From: Sediminibacter sp. Hel_I_10 | Lineage (GTDB): Bacteria; Bacteroidota; Bacteroidia; Flavobacteriales; Flavobacteriaceae | DNA: 64,000 bases | Assembly: GCF_000688335.1 (NCBI RefSeq) | Contig: NZ_JHZX01000001.1 | Location: 1,674,001 to 1,738,000, forward strand | Direction: 5' to 3' | Shown: positions 43,517 through 52,131 of the stretch, one piece after another | How the letters are laid out: every line of letters starts with the position of its first letter | Numbering within the stretch: the first letter of the stretch is position 1 | Program-made: the position numbers and the translations under genes | Notes under the pieces: model-generated | The model's input: the letters and a program-made list of their open reading frames with translations, nothing else | The model's database searches: none | Told to the model about the DNA's origin: nothing

Positions 43517-43870
43517 ATGACGCCTAAGTATTTTACACTAAAGGAAGTATCACTAAGTAACCATTGTCCTGAATGTTATTCTAAGGAAGGTTTGAAGCTT
43601 ACTTTTAAGCAAGGATTTGCAGAACATTTTTTCTACAAATCTATCACCGATGATATTTCAACTGATTTATACTGCAACACCTGTGACACGCCAATTTTCT
43701 CAGGGATGTGGACTCGCGAAATAGAGCAGGTAGTTGCCTATCATAGAAGAGCCATTTCACCCAAACCTACCAACACAAAAGTGACCTCTATGGCCTGGCT
43801 TTTTATCGGTATCATTATAGTCGTTGTTCTGGCTATTGTGCTTTTTGCTACTGGGATTGTTGCTATTTAG
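43517..43870 (+). CDS. Small zinc-ribbon membrane protein
   Basis: A 117-aa protein. Two CxxC pairs (CPEC near residue 18 and CNTC near 54) suggest a zinc ribbon. A single C-terminal transmembrane helix at about 92-115 (WLFIGIIIVVVLAIVLFATG) would anchor it with the ribbon in the cytoplasm. Not assigned to a characterised family. It follows the histidine kinase by 80 bp and converges on the HIT gene with only 6 bp between stops. Confidence 0.78.
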   Translation: MTPKYFTLKEVSLSNHCPECYSKEGLKLTFKQGFAEHFFYKSITDDISTDLYCNTCDTPIFSGMWTREIEQVVAYHRRAISPKPTNTKVTSMAWLFIGIIIVVVLAIVLFATGIVAI

Positions 43871-43876
43871 AACCCT

Positions 43877-44266
43877 TTAAAGAAAAGATGCTATTTTAGC
43901 GGCTAGAGCTTCAAATTCTGAATCCTCTAAGGTTACTTTACTTGTAAAACGAGCATCATCCATGGTTGTTAATGGGATAAGATGAACGTGGCAATGTGGC
44001 ACTTCTAAACCAATAACCGACATCCCAATTCTTTTACAAGGAATCGCTTTTCTGAGAGCCAATGCTACCTGTCTAGAGAACTCCATGAGTCCGTGATAGG
44101 TGGTTTCATCAAGATCAAACAGTTTATCTACTTCTATCTTAGGAACACAAAGTGTGTGCCCCTTGGCATTAGGATTGATATCTAAAAAGGCCAAGTAGTC
44201 CTCGGTCTCTGCAACTTTATAAGATGGGATTTCACCAGTAATTATTTTTGTGAAAAGGGATGCCAT
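43877..44266 (-). CDS. HIT family nucleotide hydrolase/transferase
   Basis: A 129-aa histidine-triad protein. The signature reads GLEVPHCHVHLIPL near residue 95 (H-x-H-x-H-like), with the N-terminal FTKIITGEIPSYKVAE typical of Hint-type members. Members hydrolyse nucleoside phosphoramidates or adenylylated compounds; the cellular substrate is unknown. It follows greA on the same strand, with a hairpin between, an order I recall as common in flavobacteria. Confidence 0.93.
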   Translation of the reverse strand: MASLFTKIITGEIPSYKVAETEDYLAFLDINPNAKGHTLCVPKIEVDKLFDLDETTYHGLMEFSRQVALALRKAIPCKRIGMSVIGLEVPHCHVHLIPLTTMDDARFTSKVTLEDSEFEALAAKIASFL

Positions 44267-44349
44267 GAAAAAACGTTTTTATATATAGTTCTAAGAAATC
44301 TACAACCAAATAGTGGTAGCGCCTAACAAAAGGTAGTTATGTAAATATA

Positions 44350-44377
44350 AAAAGATTCCCGTTTTGGGGAATCTTTT
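44350..44377 (-). terminator. Terminator between greA and the HIT gene
   Basis: An 11-bp stem, AAAAGATTCCC (44350-44360) with GGGAATCTTTT (44367-44377), and a 6-nt loop; the minus-strand side ends in T residues. It could end or reduce transcription from greA. Confidence 0.65.
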
Positions 44378-44425
44378 ATAAGTTTAATTTTTTAGGATGC
44401 TAAAATTGTTGCTAAAGGCAGATTT

Positions 44426-44899
44426 CTATCTGCTAATCTCTAAAATCTCGAATTTAATAACACCATTTGGAACTTGTACTTCGGCAATATCACCAACGGT
44501 TTTGCCTAAAAGACCTTTCCCTATTGGAGAATTGACCGAAAGTTTACCTGATGCCAAATCGGCCTCACCATCTGCAACAAGGGTGTAATTCATTTCGGCA
44601 CCATTGCTTTGGTTCTTGATCTTCACTTTAGACAAGACCAAAATCTTAGACGAGTCCATTTGAGATTCATCAATCACTCTTGCACCGGCCAAGGTTTCTT
44701 CAAGTTTTGAAATTTTCATTTCTAACATGCCCTGCGCTTCTTTAGCGGCATCATATTCGGCATTTTCACTCAAGTCTCCCTTATCCCTCGCTTCAGCAAT
44801 AGCCTGCGATGCTCTTGGGCGTTCTTTATCCTTTAAGTGACTCAATTCGTCACGTAATTTTTTTAATCCTTCAGGAGTATAATAAGATACTTTACTCAT
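44426..44899 (-). CDS. greA: Transcription elongation factor GreA
   Basis: A 157-aa factor that rescues backtracked RNA polymerase by stimulating transcript cleavage. The N-terminal coiled coil (residues 1-75) ends in the acidic tip DLSENAEYDAAKEAQ; the C-terminal FKBP-like domain (80-157) has VNSPIGKGLLGKTVGDIAEV. Full length. The promoter at 45027-45034 gives a leader of about 120 nt. Confidence 0.96.
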   Translation of the reverse strand: MSKVSYYTPEGLKKLRDELSHLKDKERPRASQAIAEARDKGDLSENAEYDAAKEAQGMLEMKISKLEETLAGARVIDESQMDSSKILVLSKVKIKNQSNGAEMNYTLVADGEADLASGKLSVNSPIGKGLLGKTVGDIAEVQVPNGVIKFEILEISR

Positions 44900-45026
44900 A
44901 ATTTATTCGTTTAGATACTGTAATCCTTGATCGTTAGATTCAAAATATCCCGAACGTACTTTGACAATGCTCTGTACAAGAATTCGGGACTAACGAAAAA
45001 ATCCCGCACACACGAGATTTACAATT

Positions 45027-45034
45027 CAAAGATA
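45027..45034 (-). promoter_or_regulatory. -7 promoter element (TATCTTTG, minus strand) for greA
   Basis: The plus strand reads CAAAGATA, 128 bp upstream of the greA ATG; perfect TAnnTTTG on the minus strand. Confidence 0.55.
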
Positions 45035-45093
45035 CAAAATATTTATATCATGCTTTAAATAATTGTAAATTGCCTACTAAAATTGAAAACTTC

Positions 45094-45516
45094 ATGAGAA
45101 CCTCTATTGCGATATTATCTTTCTTGTTTTTAACCACTTGTAGCAACGATGACTCCATTAACAACTGTAATTTTTTATTGAATGTTGCAATTGACAGAAC
45201 AATAAATCTTAGTTTGCCAGAAAATAATGTATTGATGTTTACCAACAATGTTGTCTATGTTCCCAATGAAGGTAATTTAGGGATCTACGTTATAAATACT
45301 GGAACTGGATTCCGTGCTTTTGATGCTGCCGACCCAAACCATGTTCCTGATACATGTTCATTTATGGAACTCAATGGACTAGAAGTAACCTGCGGCTGTG
45401 CCGATGAAAACAAATATCTTTTAGCAACTGGAACATCTCTCGGAACACAACTCCCCTGTGGTTTACAAGAATATAGAGCCACCCGATCTGGAAATGTTAT
45501 AACCGTTAGCAATTAA
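45094..45516 (+). CDS. Small cysteine-containing lipoprotein
   Basis: A protein of about 140 aa. The ATG at 45094 begins a signal peptide (RTSIAILSFLFLTTC) with lipobox cysteine and an SNDDS tract; the open frame extends back to a TTG at 45070, which is less likely. The mature part has six further cysteines (for example TCSFMELNGLEVTCGC) and may be disulfide-bonded. It resembles small uncharacterised flavobacterial lipoproteins. It stands alone, divergent from greA. Confidence 0.75.
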   Translation: MRTSIAILSFLFLTTCSNDDSINNCNFLLNVAIDRTINLSLPENNVLMFTNNVVYVPNEGNLGIYVINTGTGFRAFDAADPNHVPDTCSFMELNGLEVTCGCADENKYLLATGTSLGTQLPCGLQEYRATRSGNVITVSN

Positions 45517-45564
45517 TATAAATACGTTTTATCCTATTTAATGCTATATAGTATTGAGTCATGG

Positions 45565-46053
45565 TCAAAACTTAATACCTGTACCTAATCTTAGCATCGG
45601 CGAATAATCAATGGTTGGAACGGTAGGATAGAATCCCTTATTTTTTATTAAAGGCACAGAATAACGAAGTTCTAACATCATATTTTGTTTAATGTCGTAT
45701 TGTAAGCCTGCCTCTATAGAAGCACCATAATCTTGTTGGGGATTGCCTTGATTTAATACTGAAAACAATGGGTTTTGAACCAAATTTAGTTTCGTTCCAA
45801 AAAACAAAGCGAAATCATTTGCAACTTGTTTTTTGAACAAAATTGGCATTTCAGTCACCAAAGCATCCGCAGTTTTAATCTGCAGAATTCCCGTTTGCAA
45901 ATAGGTATTTTTTCCTAGAGACGTAACACCAAGTTGCCCATTATGGAACTGGTAGCCCAACAAGCCAATAGTTTTGCTTGCGCTAGTTGTGTCTACTTCC
46001 ACCTGTGAGAAGCTGATTGAACACACCGCAAAAAAACTGATAAACCATTTCAT
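45565..46053 (-). CDS. Small secreted beta-rich protein, possible outer-membrane barrel
   Basis: A 162-aa protein with a signal peptide (WFISFFAVCSISFSQ). The mature part alternates hydrophobic and polar residues (MMLELRYSVPLI, PMLRLGTGIKF) and ends in phenylalanine, as outer-membrane barrels do, but it is short (about 145 residues, at most eight strands). Function unknown. It lies downstream of the TPP-controlled receptor on the same strand, but a terminator at 46145-46181 separates them. Confidence 0.7.
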   Translation of the reverse strand: MKWFISFFAVCSISFSQVEVDTTSASKTIGLLGYQFHNGQLGVTSLGKNTYLQTGILQIKTADALVTEMPILFKKQVANDFALFFGTKLNLVQNPLFSVLNQGNPQQDYGASIEAGLQYDIKQNMMLELRYSVPLIKNKGFYPTVPTIDYSPMLRLGTGIKF

Positions 46054-46144
46054 TTAAATAGAGATTTTTGAAGTCATTAAATTAGAACATCTAGGAGATA
46101 GCCACACTATCAATTAACATAATGATATGATTTTTATAGGATTA

Positions 46145-46181
46145 TAAAAAAAGCCCCCAGAATATCGATCTGAGAGCTTTT
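46145..46181 (-). terminator. Terminator of the TPP-controlled TonB receptor
   Basis: Read on the minus strand, an 11-bp stem including two G-U pairs closes a loop and is followed by a run of seven T. It lies 27 bp after the receptor stop codon. Confidence 0.8.
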
Positions 46182-46207
46182 AAATAATTAGTTATATTAT
46201 CGAATTT

Positions 46208-48649
46208 TTAGAACTTAAGCGTCGCACCAACTAAAAAGTTTGTAGTTGCTTGGGGATAATATCCTGCAAAATAATCTGTAGAAACACCTGTAGCACTATC
46301 TGGATTTTCGTAATCAAAAGAGCCAAAATAACCATTAGAGACGTATTCCTCTCCAAAAATGTTATTAACGAGCCCTGAAAACACTACCGATTTAAAAACA
46401 GACTTTGGCTTCCACTCATAAGTGATATTAAAATCATTAACAAAATAACTGTCTAACTTAGAGTCTGGGTTCTCCGTATTACTCATAAATTGCTCACCAA
46501 CATATTTACTTAACAGTGATATTTGAAAGCCCTCTTTTGGTTGAAACACAAAGGCATTCGCTGCAATAAACTCTGGAGAAAATGAAATGTCTGTTTTTCC
46601 TAAGTTTAAAATTTCACCGTTTACAGACGTGAACAATTCCTTGTTTTTATTGGAACTTATCGTGAAATTAGGCTGAACAGAAAATTGATCTGTGATGGCA
46701 AGAGCCGCATCTACCTCTAAACCTAAGCGATAACTATCACCGCTATTCGCTCTTATGGGGCTTCCTACATCATCAATTTGACCGGTTAGCACTAACTGTT
46801 CATTATAAAGCATGTAATACGCGTTAACGTATAATCTTGCTGATTTTGTATCATAACGCCATCCCAACTCAAAATCATTTAACTGTTCTGGTTGCACATT
46901 AGGATTGTTTTCAAAATCATCGCGATTAGGCTCACGATTGGCACGAGCATATGAAACATAAAGATCGCTATTTGTACCCAATTGATAGGTTAATCCTGCT
47001 TTTGGATTAAAGAAGCTAAAATTCTCATCAACATTAAATGGAATTCTGTCAGAATTCAAACCAGAGGTTTCGTAGCTTAACAAACGTAACTGTAAATCCC
47101 CGTAAAAACTAAACTTATCATTTAAACGATATGTAGCCTTTGCAAAGGTGTTGAAGTCTGTTTTTTTGGCGTTTCCTTCATAATAGCGGTCCCTGATTTC
47201 AGAATTACTAGCGAATTCTGCCCAGATAATTTCGCCAAAATGGTCGCCATCATAATAACTATAAGAACCTCCAAAAGACATGTTCAAATTGTCTTGCTTG
47301 TAATTGGCATTGGCATTCAAGACATAAAAGTCATTATCTAACCAACGACGACGAATTAAATCTGTACTACTAACTGTTTCTCCTCCAATTTCTAATGGTG
47401 TCAAATCATAATCAGCAAAGTCTTCGGCTTCTCTATATTGTTCAAAAAACCCTCTTCCGTAGGTATAATTTAAACTTACAGTAGAGGTCCATTGGCTATT
47501 GTACCGCTCATTCCAATGCAGTTGGTAATGGTCTTGTTTGTAGTCGTCTACTTCATTGTCATAAAAACGGATATTACCATCGTTATCTGTGTATTGACCT
47601 GACGGATTAAACGTTCTGTTTGTACGTAAAGAATCTGCAGAAATACCATTCCATGCTTGGTATGTTAATTCAATTCCACCAAAAGTAATCGCCTTAATCA
47701 ATGTGTTGTCATCTTTATAAGACCCCTGTAAAAAATAAGATTTCAAGTCTGAAGTGGCTCTATCAATATACCCATCACTCTTAATATTTGATAAGCGTCC
47801 GGCAATTTCGATATGGTCATTAAGCAATCCTGTACTGAATTTTACCGTATGTTTTCTAGTATTGTAACTTCCGAAGGAATTAGAAATTTCAGCAGAAGCC
47901 TTATTAGAGACATTATCTGTTAACACATTGATACTTGCCCCAAAAGCACCGGCACCATTGGTGGACGTTCCCACACCGCGTTGTAGTTGCAAACTTTCAA
48001 CAGAAGAGGCGAAATCACTTAGATTTACCCAAAATGTCCCTAAGGATTCGGCATCATTGTAAGGGATACCATTGATGGTTACATTGGTAGATTGCGCATT
48101 AATACCACGCACTCTAATACCCGTATAGCCAACACCCGCACCAGCATCTGAAGTCGTGACCACAGAAGGCAAGTAATTGAGCAATACCGGAAGATCCTGA
48201 CCTAAATTTCGCTTTTCAAGTGCCTCTTTATCCACATTGGTATGCGTAATTGGAGAAGTGGCATCTACGCGAATGCTTTTCACTAAAATCTCGTCTAGGG
48301 ATTCTGCGGCTTCTTCAATAGCAACATCCAATACCAAATCTTGATTAAGGCTAAAAGATTTCTCGACGGTTTGAGCAGAAACATAACTAAACATGAGCGT
48401 GTAATTCCCCTCATCTAATTGTAATTTGTACACCCCATCGACACCGGTTTGAGTGCCAGATTTAGTGCCTTTAATAATAACATTGACACCCTGCAAAGGA
48501 TTATCATTCATGGTGACCGTTCCTGAAACGGTAAATTGCTCTTGAGCAAAACCCAAAAGGCCAGCCAAAAGAAACACAGTAAAAATAAATGGTGTTTTGA
48601 TTTGTCGCCAACGGAATTGTTGCGACGAATTGTTGAATAAAATTTTCAT
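46208..48649 (-). CDS. TonB-dependent receptor under TPP riboswitch, probable thiamine/precursor uptake
   Basis: An 813-aa outer-membrane receptor. A long signal region (residues 1-36, PFIFTVFLLAGLLGFAQ) precedes a carboxypeptidase-like domain at about 38-120 (VSGTVTMNDNPLQGVNVIIKG), the plug at about 130-250 (LPSVVTTSDAGAGVGYTGIR, then NVTINGIPYNDAES) and a beta-barrel ending in GATLKF. TPP riboswitches upstream of TonB receptors in Bacteroidota mark thiamin uptake by comparative genomics. Expected regulation: repressed when TPP is plentiful. The locus has its own promoter at 48892 and terminator at 46145. Substrate could be thiamine, its phosphates or a pyrimidine/thiazole precursor. Confidence 0.92.
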   Translation of the reverse strand: MKILFNNSSQQFRWRQIKTPFIFTVFLLAGLLGFAQEQFTVSGTVTMNDNPLQGVNVIIKGTKSGTQTGVDGVYKLQLDEGNYTLMFSYVSAQTVEKSFSLNQDLVLDVAIEEAAESLDEILVKSIRVDATSPITHTNVDKEALEKRNLGQDLPVLLNYLPSVVTTSDAGAGVGYTGIRVRGINAQSTNVTINGIPYNDAESLGTFWVNLSDFASSVESLQLQRGVGTSTNGAGAFGASINVLTDNVSNKASAEISNSFGSYNTRKHTVKFSTGLLNDHIEIAGRLSNIKSDGYIDRATSDLKSYFLQGSYKDDNTLIKAITFGGIELTYQAWNGISADSLRTNRTFNPSGQYTDNDGNIRFYDNEVDDYKQDHYQLHWNERYNSQWTSTVSLNYTYGRGFFEQYREAEDFADYDLTPLEIGGETVSSTDLIRRRWLDNDFYVLNANANYKQDNLNMSFGGSYSYYDGDHFGEIIWAEFASNSEIRDRYYEGNAKKTDFNTFAKATYRLNDKFSFYGDLQLRLLSYETSGLNSDRIPFNVDENFSFFNPKAGLTYQLGTNSDLYVSYARANREPNRDDFENNPNVQPEQLNDFELGWRYDTKSARLYVNAYYMLYNEQLVLTGQIDDVGSPIRANSGDSYRLGLEVDAALAITDQFSVQPNFTISSNKNKELFTSVNGEILNLGKTDISFSPEFIAANAFVFQPKEGFQISLLSKYVGEQFMSNTENPDSKLDSYFVNDFNITYEWKPKSVFKSVVFSGLVNNIFGEEYVSNGYFGSFDYENPDSATGVSTDYFAGYYPQATTNFLVGATLKF

Positions 48650-48789
48650 TACGATTATGGTTTATAATCGAATAAAAAGAGGTCATTATTCTGGTTAAAA
48701 TTGATTTTTATTGAACGTTAATAACGCAAGTGGAAAAAAGCTGCGGCTGATTTAACACCTCCTAAAATATCCAATGGATATGTATTCAA

Positions 48790-48878
48790 CGTTCGTTTCC
48801 TAAACAGCATTACCTGTTCCAGGTTCAATGGGTATGATCTCAGCCAAAGTCATTTTTAAATCACTCGAGCACCCCTTT
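48790..48878 (-). ncRNA. TPP riboswitch (THI element)
   Basis: On the minus strand the aptamer reads GGGGTGCTCGAG at the 5' side, then GGCTGAGATCATACCC (pyrimidine-binding arm), then TTGAACCTGGAACAGGTAAT (pyrophosphate arm), then GCTGTTTAGGAAACG. These are the conserved THI-box landmarks. It begins only a few nt after the predicted transcription start (-7 element at 48892-48899), and the receptor ATG is about 140 nt further on. Downstream, a short hairpin at 48767-48781 (ATATCC/GGATAT) is visible, but I cannot identify the expression platform, so control may be of translation. Confidence 0.95.
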
Positions 48879-48891
48879 ATTGAGAACGGTG

Positions 48892-48899
48892 CAAAAGTA
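48892..48899 (-). promoter_or_regulatory. -7 promoter element (TACTTTTG, minus strand) for the riboswitch-receptor transcript
   Basis: The plus strand reads CAAAAGTA. Its position just upstream of the aptamer fits a start near 48885. Confidence 0.65.
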
Positions 48900-49000
48900 A
48901 TAAGGAAAATTGAGTTGCCGATCATGATTATTAGAAAATTTGGGCATTTCAATTCATGAGCATCTTAGCAAACACAGCCTTAGATTTATAAAGAGGAACA

Positions 49001-49408
49001 TCAGTCTATCTCTGGAGGCTTTCTGTTCGCTTTTTTTTCTGATCGTACGCGTTTATTCTTTAAACGCCTTCTTTTAGCTGCTCTTGGAATTTTAGTGGGA
49101 ATCCGCTCCTTATCTTCAGCCAACTCTGTCCTTAACAATTCTAGAAATCGTTTGATAACAATGGACTTATTTCTATGCTGGCTCCTACTTTCGCCACATT
49201 GCAACATCAAAACATGTGCTTTGGACAATCGTGATTGCAATCCAGTTTTGAGCGTTTCTTTCTGCTCAAAAGAAAGTGCTTGAGAATTTTCTAGATCAAA
49301 GCTTAACTCTACTTTAGACGCCGTTTTATTAACGTGTTGCCCGCCCGCACCAGAACTGCGAATGGCCTTAAAGTTCAACTCAAGAATTAACGCGGCATCA
49401 TCAAACAT
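49001..49408 (-). CDS. arfB: Ribosome-rescue peptidyl-tRNA hydrolase ArfB
   Basis: A 135-aa release-factor-like protein. GGQ at residues 22-24 (SSGAGGQHVNKTASKVEL) is the peptidyl-tRNA hydrolysis motif, and the lysine/arginine-rich tail (AKRRRLKNKRVRSEKK) would sit in the empty mRNA channel of stalled ribosomes, as in YaeJ/ArfB. Codon-recognition domains of class I release factors are absent. It is the last gene of the minus-strand cluster and follows DUF4301 by 1 bp. Confidence 0.93.
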   Translation of the reverse strand: MFDDAALILELNFKAIRSSGAGGQHVNKTASKVELSFDLENSQALSFEQKETLKTGLQSRLSKAHVLMLQCGESRSQHRNKSIVIKRFLELLRTELAEDKERIPTKIPRAAKRRRLKNKRVRSEKKANRKPPEID

Positions 49409-49409
49409 G

Positions 49410-50966
49410 TTATTTTATTTGGTGCGTTTCTTTTAAGAGATCGTTGACGTTTTTTACAGGGTTGAACGTAATTAATGGCACCTCAACAAAAATGGTGTTC
49501 CAATTGGCCATACCGCCATTCCATAACCCAGGAAGCTCTAATGCTTTCAAATCTTTTCCTGCCTTCGTTTTAGCTGTAATGAAGGCCGCTCTAGCATCAA
49601 CAAACTTTAAAAGATCAAATTTCTCACCCTTATAATTTTTCGTACTGCACACGATGTCCACAGGGTTAAAGTGGGTAGACTCCTTTAAAATCTTATGTTG
49701 TTGTTTGTTCTTGCTGTCAATCTGCGCACTTTCTACAATCTGCAGTGAGACCGTACCACGTTCATCTTTTACCCAAAAAGGACCTCCTCCCGGTTCTCCT
49801 TCATTTTTTACCATTCCGCAGATACGAATCGGACGGTTTAATTTTTCGACCAAATATGCCACTTGATGTTTGTTGGAATATTTTTCGAATTCCGCACTTA
49901 TTTTAACATTCATGTCATCCTCCAAAAATTGTGAAATGGTCTTCAATTCTTCTTCGGAAATAGGACTCGATGCCAATTGGTTTAAAAACTCAAATGCGCG
50001 TTCTTGCACATCAAGCAAAATTCCGGCAAGTGCCTTTTTGTATTTGGCCACCTCGTCTTTATACTTGCTCACCACAACATTATCAATGTTCTTGACGAAA
50101 ATAACGTCTGCCTTTAGTTCATTTAAATTTTCTACGAGCGCACCATGACCAGAAGGCCTAAACAAGATGCTCCCATCCTCAAGTCTAAAAGGTTCATTTT
50201 TGGGAGTAACGGCGATAGTATCTGTACTTTCTTTTTGAAATGAGAACGAAATATCAAATTTTGAACCCGTTTCCTGCTCTACCTTCTCCTCTATACGCTT
50301 AAATTCTTCATCAAATTTATCTTCATGATCTGCTGAAATAGTAAAGTGTAGTGCTGTTGGTTTATCTTCCGCAGCATAGAGTGCCGACTCATACAAATGC
50401 TCTTCAAAAGCGGTAGAGATCATCTGGTTCTTATACTCGTGAAAAGGCAATAGCCCTTTAGGAAAATTACCATAATTCAACTGATCCTTGTCTAACATCG
50501 CTTTCACAAATAACAGACGTTGCTCATTGGTAGGTTTGCTTTCAAAATCTGGAAACCGTTCCTTAAGATTGTTCATGACAATATCATAAAACGGAAATTT
50601 CTCTAAGCCCACAAAAAACATGGATAAGCTTTCCTCTTTATGATTATTGATATAAGAATTTACACTCTCCTTCTCAGGATCATAATCTTCTAAAAAAGCG
50701 AACAAAAATTTAAACATACGGGTTGCTGCACCCGATGCTGGAACAAACTTTAAGATGGAACTGTGATTTTTTTTATCCTGAAAAAGCGCGATGTACTTTT
50801 TTATGGCGTCATCGGTTAACTTCATAATACCATCCTCTAAAGTTGCGGCCGCCACTAAGTTTGAAAAGGGCAACCCCGAGGTGAAGGTTTCAATTTGCTG
50901 TTCCACTTTTTCTGTGGTCAATCCTTTTTTATCAATTTGCTTTAGGTCTTTTTCTGTGAACTTCAC
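49410..50966 (-). CDS. DUF4301 family protein
   Basis: A 518-aa cytoplasmic protein. The N-terminal part contains VPASGAATRMFKFLFAF near residue 80, and the middle has PFRLEDGSILFRPSGHGALVENLN (in parts), which resembles a nucleotidyltransferase-like fold with a glycine-rich loop (FRPSGHGAL). The C-terminal part has KNEGEPGGGPFWV. The family is uncharacterised. It starts 4 bp before the end of the NadR-like gene (ATGA overlap) and precedes arfB, so it is translationally coupled to both. Confidence 0.88.
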   Translation of the reverse strand: MKFTEKDLKQIDKKGLTTEKVEQQIETFTSGLPFSNLVAAATLEDGIMKLTDDAIKKYIALFQDKKNHSSILKFVPASGAATRMFKFLFAFLEDYDPEKESVNSYINNHKEESLSMFFVGLEKFPFYDIVMNNLKERFPDFESKPTNEQRLLFVKAMLDKDQLNYGNFPKGLLPFHEYKNQMISTAFEEHLYESALYAAEDKPTALHFTISADHEDKFDEEFKRIEEKVEQETGSKFDISFSFQKESTDTIAVTPKNEPFRLEDGSILFRPSGHGALVENLNELKADVIFVKNIDNVVVSKYKDEVAKYKKALAGILLDVQERAFEFLNQLASSPISEEELKTISQFLEDDMNVKISAEFEKYSNKHQVAYLVEKLNRPIRICGMVKNEGEPGGGPFWVKDERGTVSLQIVESAQIDSKNKQQHKILKESTHFNPVDIVCSTKNYKGEKFDLLKFVDARAAFITAKTKAGKDLKALELPGLWNGGMANWNTIFVEVPLITFNPVKNVNDLLKETHQIK

Positions 50967-51538
50967 GTCTTTTGTTTTAATAGTTGATCAATGTGCCTGA
51001 TGCAGGTGCTTCGTTTTTCTTCAAATGAACCTTTTAAGGTCACATAAGGCTTGTTATGGGTTTGAAGTGCTTTTTCAAACCGCTTAAAGAGTTCGAGCCG
51101 ATGCTCTGGCCGATCTCGTATTCCGTCTGCTTCCCAATGCGTATCAATATAACATAAAAAATATAAATCGTAGCTGTTCTCTACAGCATATCGTTTTAAA
51201 ACACTAGGACAGAAGCCATCATAATAATATTCGGAATATACTTTGGTTTCCAGTAAATCGGTATCGCATATCAATAATTTATTGGCATTTTTAAGTTCTG
51301 CGTTCTCATTTTGCATTTGTCCTGCAGCAATGTCAAGCACATCGGCCTTGGTTAACATTTTATTCTGCGCTACTTTAGACTCCGCATATACTCGAGAATA
51401 TTCAGGCACAAAAACCGTATGGTAATGTGCCGCCAATGCTTCAGAAAGCAGTGACTTGCCAGTAGATTCTGGTCCAAAGAACACCACCTTTACAAGGTTT
51501 GCTCCAAGGTTTTGAGATTGTTTAAGTTCTTCTTCCAT
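50963..51538 (-). CDS. NadR-like P-loop kinase
   Basis: A 191-aa ATP-binding protein of the NadR ribosylnicotinamide-kinase type. The Walker A motif is FFGPESTGKSLLSEALA near residue 24, followed by FVPEYSRVYAE and a DTDLLETKVYSEYY segment; YFLCYIDTHWEADGIRDRPEHR holds lid residues. It lacks the NMN adenylyltransferase and repressor domains. It overlaps the PnuC-type transporter gene by 49 bp and is followed by DUF4301. Kinases beside PnuC transporters trap the imported compound by phosphorylation. Here the neighbours point to thiamine or a precursor as well as to nicotinamide riboside. Confidence 0.87.
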   Translation of the reverse strand: MEEELKQSQNLGANLVKVVFFGPESTGKSLLSEALAAHYHTVFVPEYSRVYAESKVAQNKMLTKADVLDIAAGQMQNENAELKNANKLLICDTDLLETKVYSEYYYDGFCPSVLKRYAVENSYDLYFLCYIDTHWEADGIRDRPEHRLELFKRFEKALQTHNKPYVTLKGSFEEKRSTCIRHIDQLLKQKT

Positions 51539-52131
51539 GCGATATAACCATAAACGGCCACTACCGTAAAAATGAGATATTGTATACTGGTAAACGTAAA
51601 TCCTTTGTAAAAATATAGTGGTATCGAAATAAGATCTCCAACGATCCAGAACAGCCAGTTTTCAATTTTTCGTTTGGCCATAAGCCACATCCCCACAAAA
51701 AATATAGCCGTGGTAATGGTATCAATATAAGCGACCCAACTGTTCCATTTATCAAAATAATGATACACTAAAAACACAAAGGCCAAGGTTGCCATAAATA
51801 TAGCAACACTCCATTGCTTTTCTTTAGAAGTGGTTGCAGAAATGGGGGTGACGTGCTCGCTATCTACTTTTCGGGTCCAAATATACCACCCGTAAACACT
51901 CATGATAAAATAGTAAGCATTGATCATCATATCTCCCAAAAGCTCCCACTTTAAAAGCAAATACACAAAAATGAGGGTACTGATAATTCCTGTTGGGAAT
52001 ACCCAAATCTTATTCTGTTTTGAATACCAAACCGACAAAAAGCCAAAAACCACCGCAACAATTTCTAGAACAATATCTAACGTGGCATAACCTTGGTATT
52101 GTCCGAAAAGAAAATCAAAAATGCGGCTCAT
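51490..52131 (-). CDS. PnuC-family transporter (nicotinamide riboside or thiamine)
   Basis: A 213-aa membrane protein with seven predicted helices. The PnuC pattern is clear: SVWYSKQNKIWVFPTGII, then MINAYYFIMSVYGWYIWTRK, then DTITTAIFFVGMWLMAKR and a final KIENWLFWIVGDLISIPLYF. PnuC proteins facilitate diffusion of nicotinamide riboside; the PnuT branch moves thiamine. The adjacent thiamine-binding-family gene and the TPP-controlled receptor close by make thiamine plausible. It overlaps the preceding gene by 17 bp and the kinase gene by 49 bp. Confidence 0.88.
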   Translation of the reverse strand: MSRIFDFLFGQYQGYATLDIVLEIVAVVFGFLSVWYSKQNKIWVFPTGIISTLIFVYLLLKWELLGDMMINAYYFIMSVYGWYIWTRKVDSEHVTPISATTSKEKQWSVAIFMATLAFVFLVYHYFDKWNSWVAYIDTITTAIFFVGMWLMAKRKIENWLFWIVGDLISIPLYFYKGFTFTSIQYLIFTVVAVYGYIAWKKNLNNLKTLEQTL

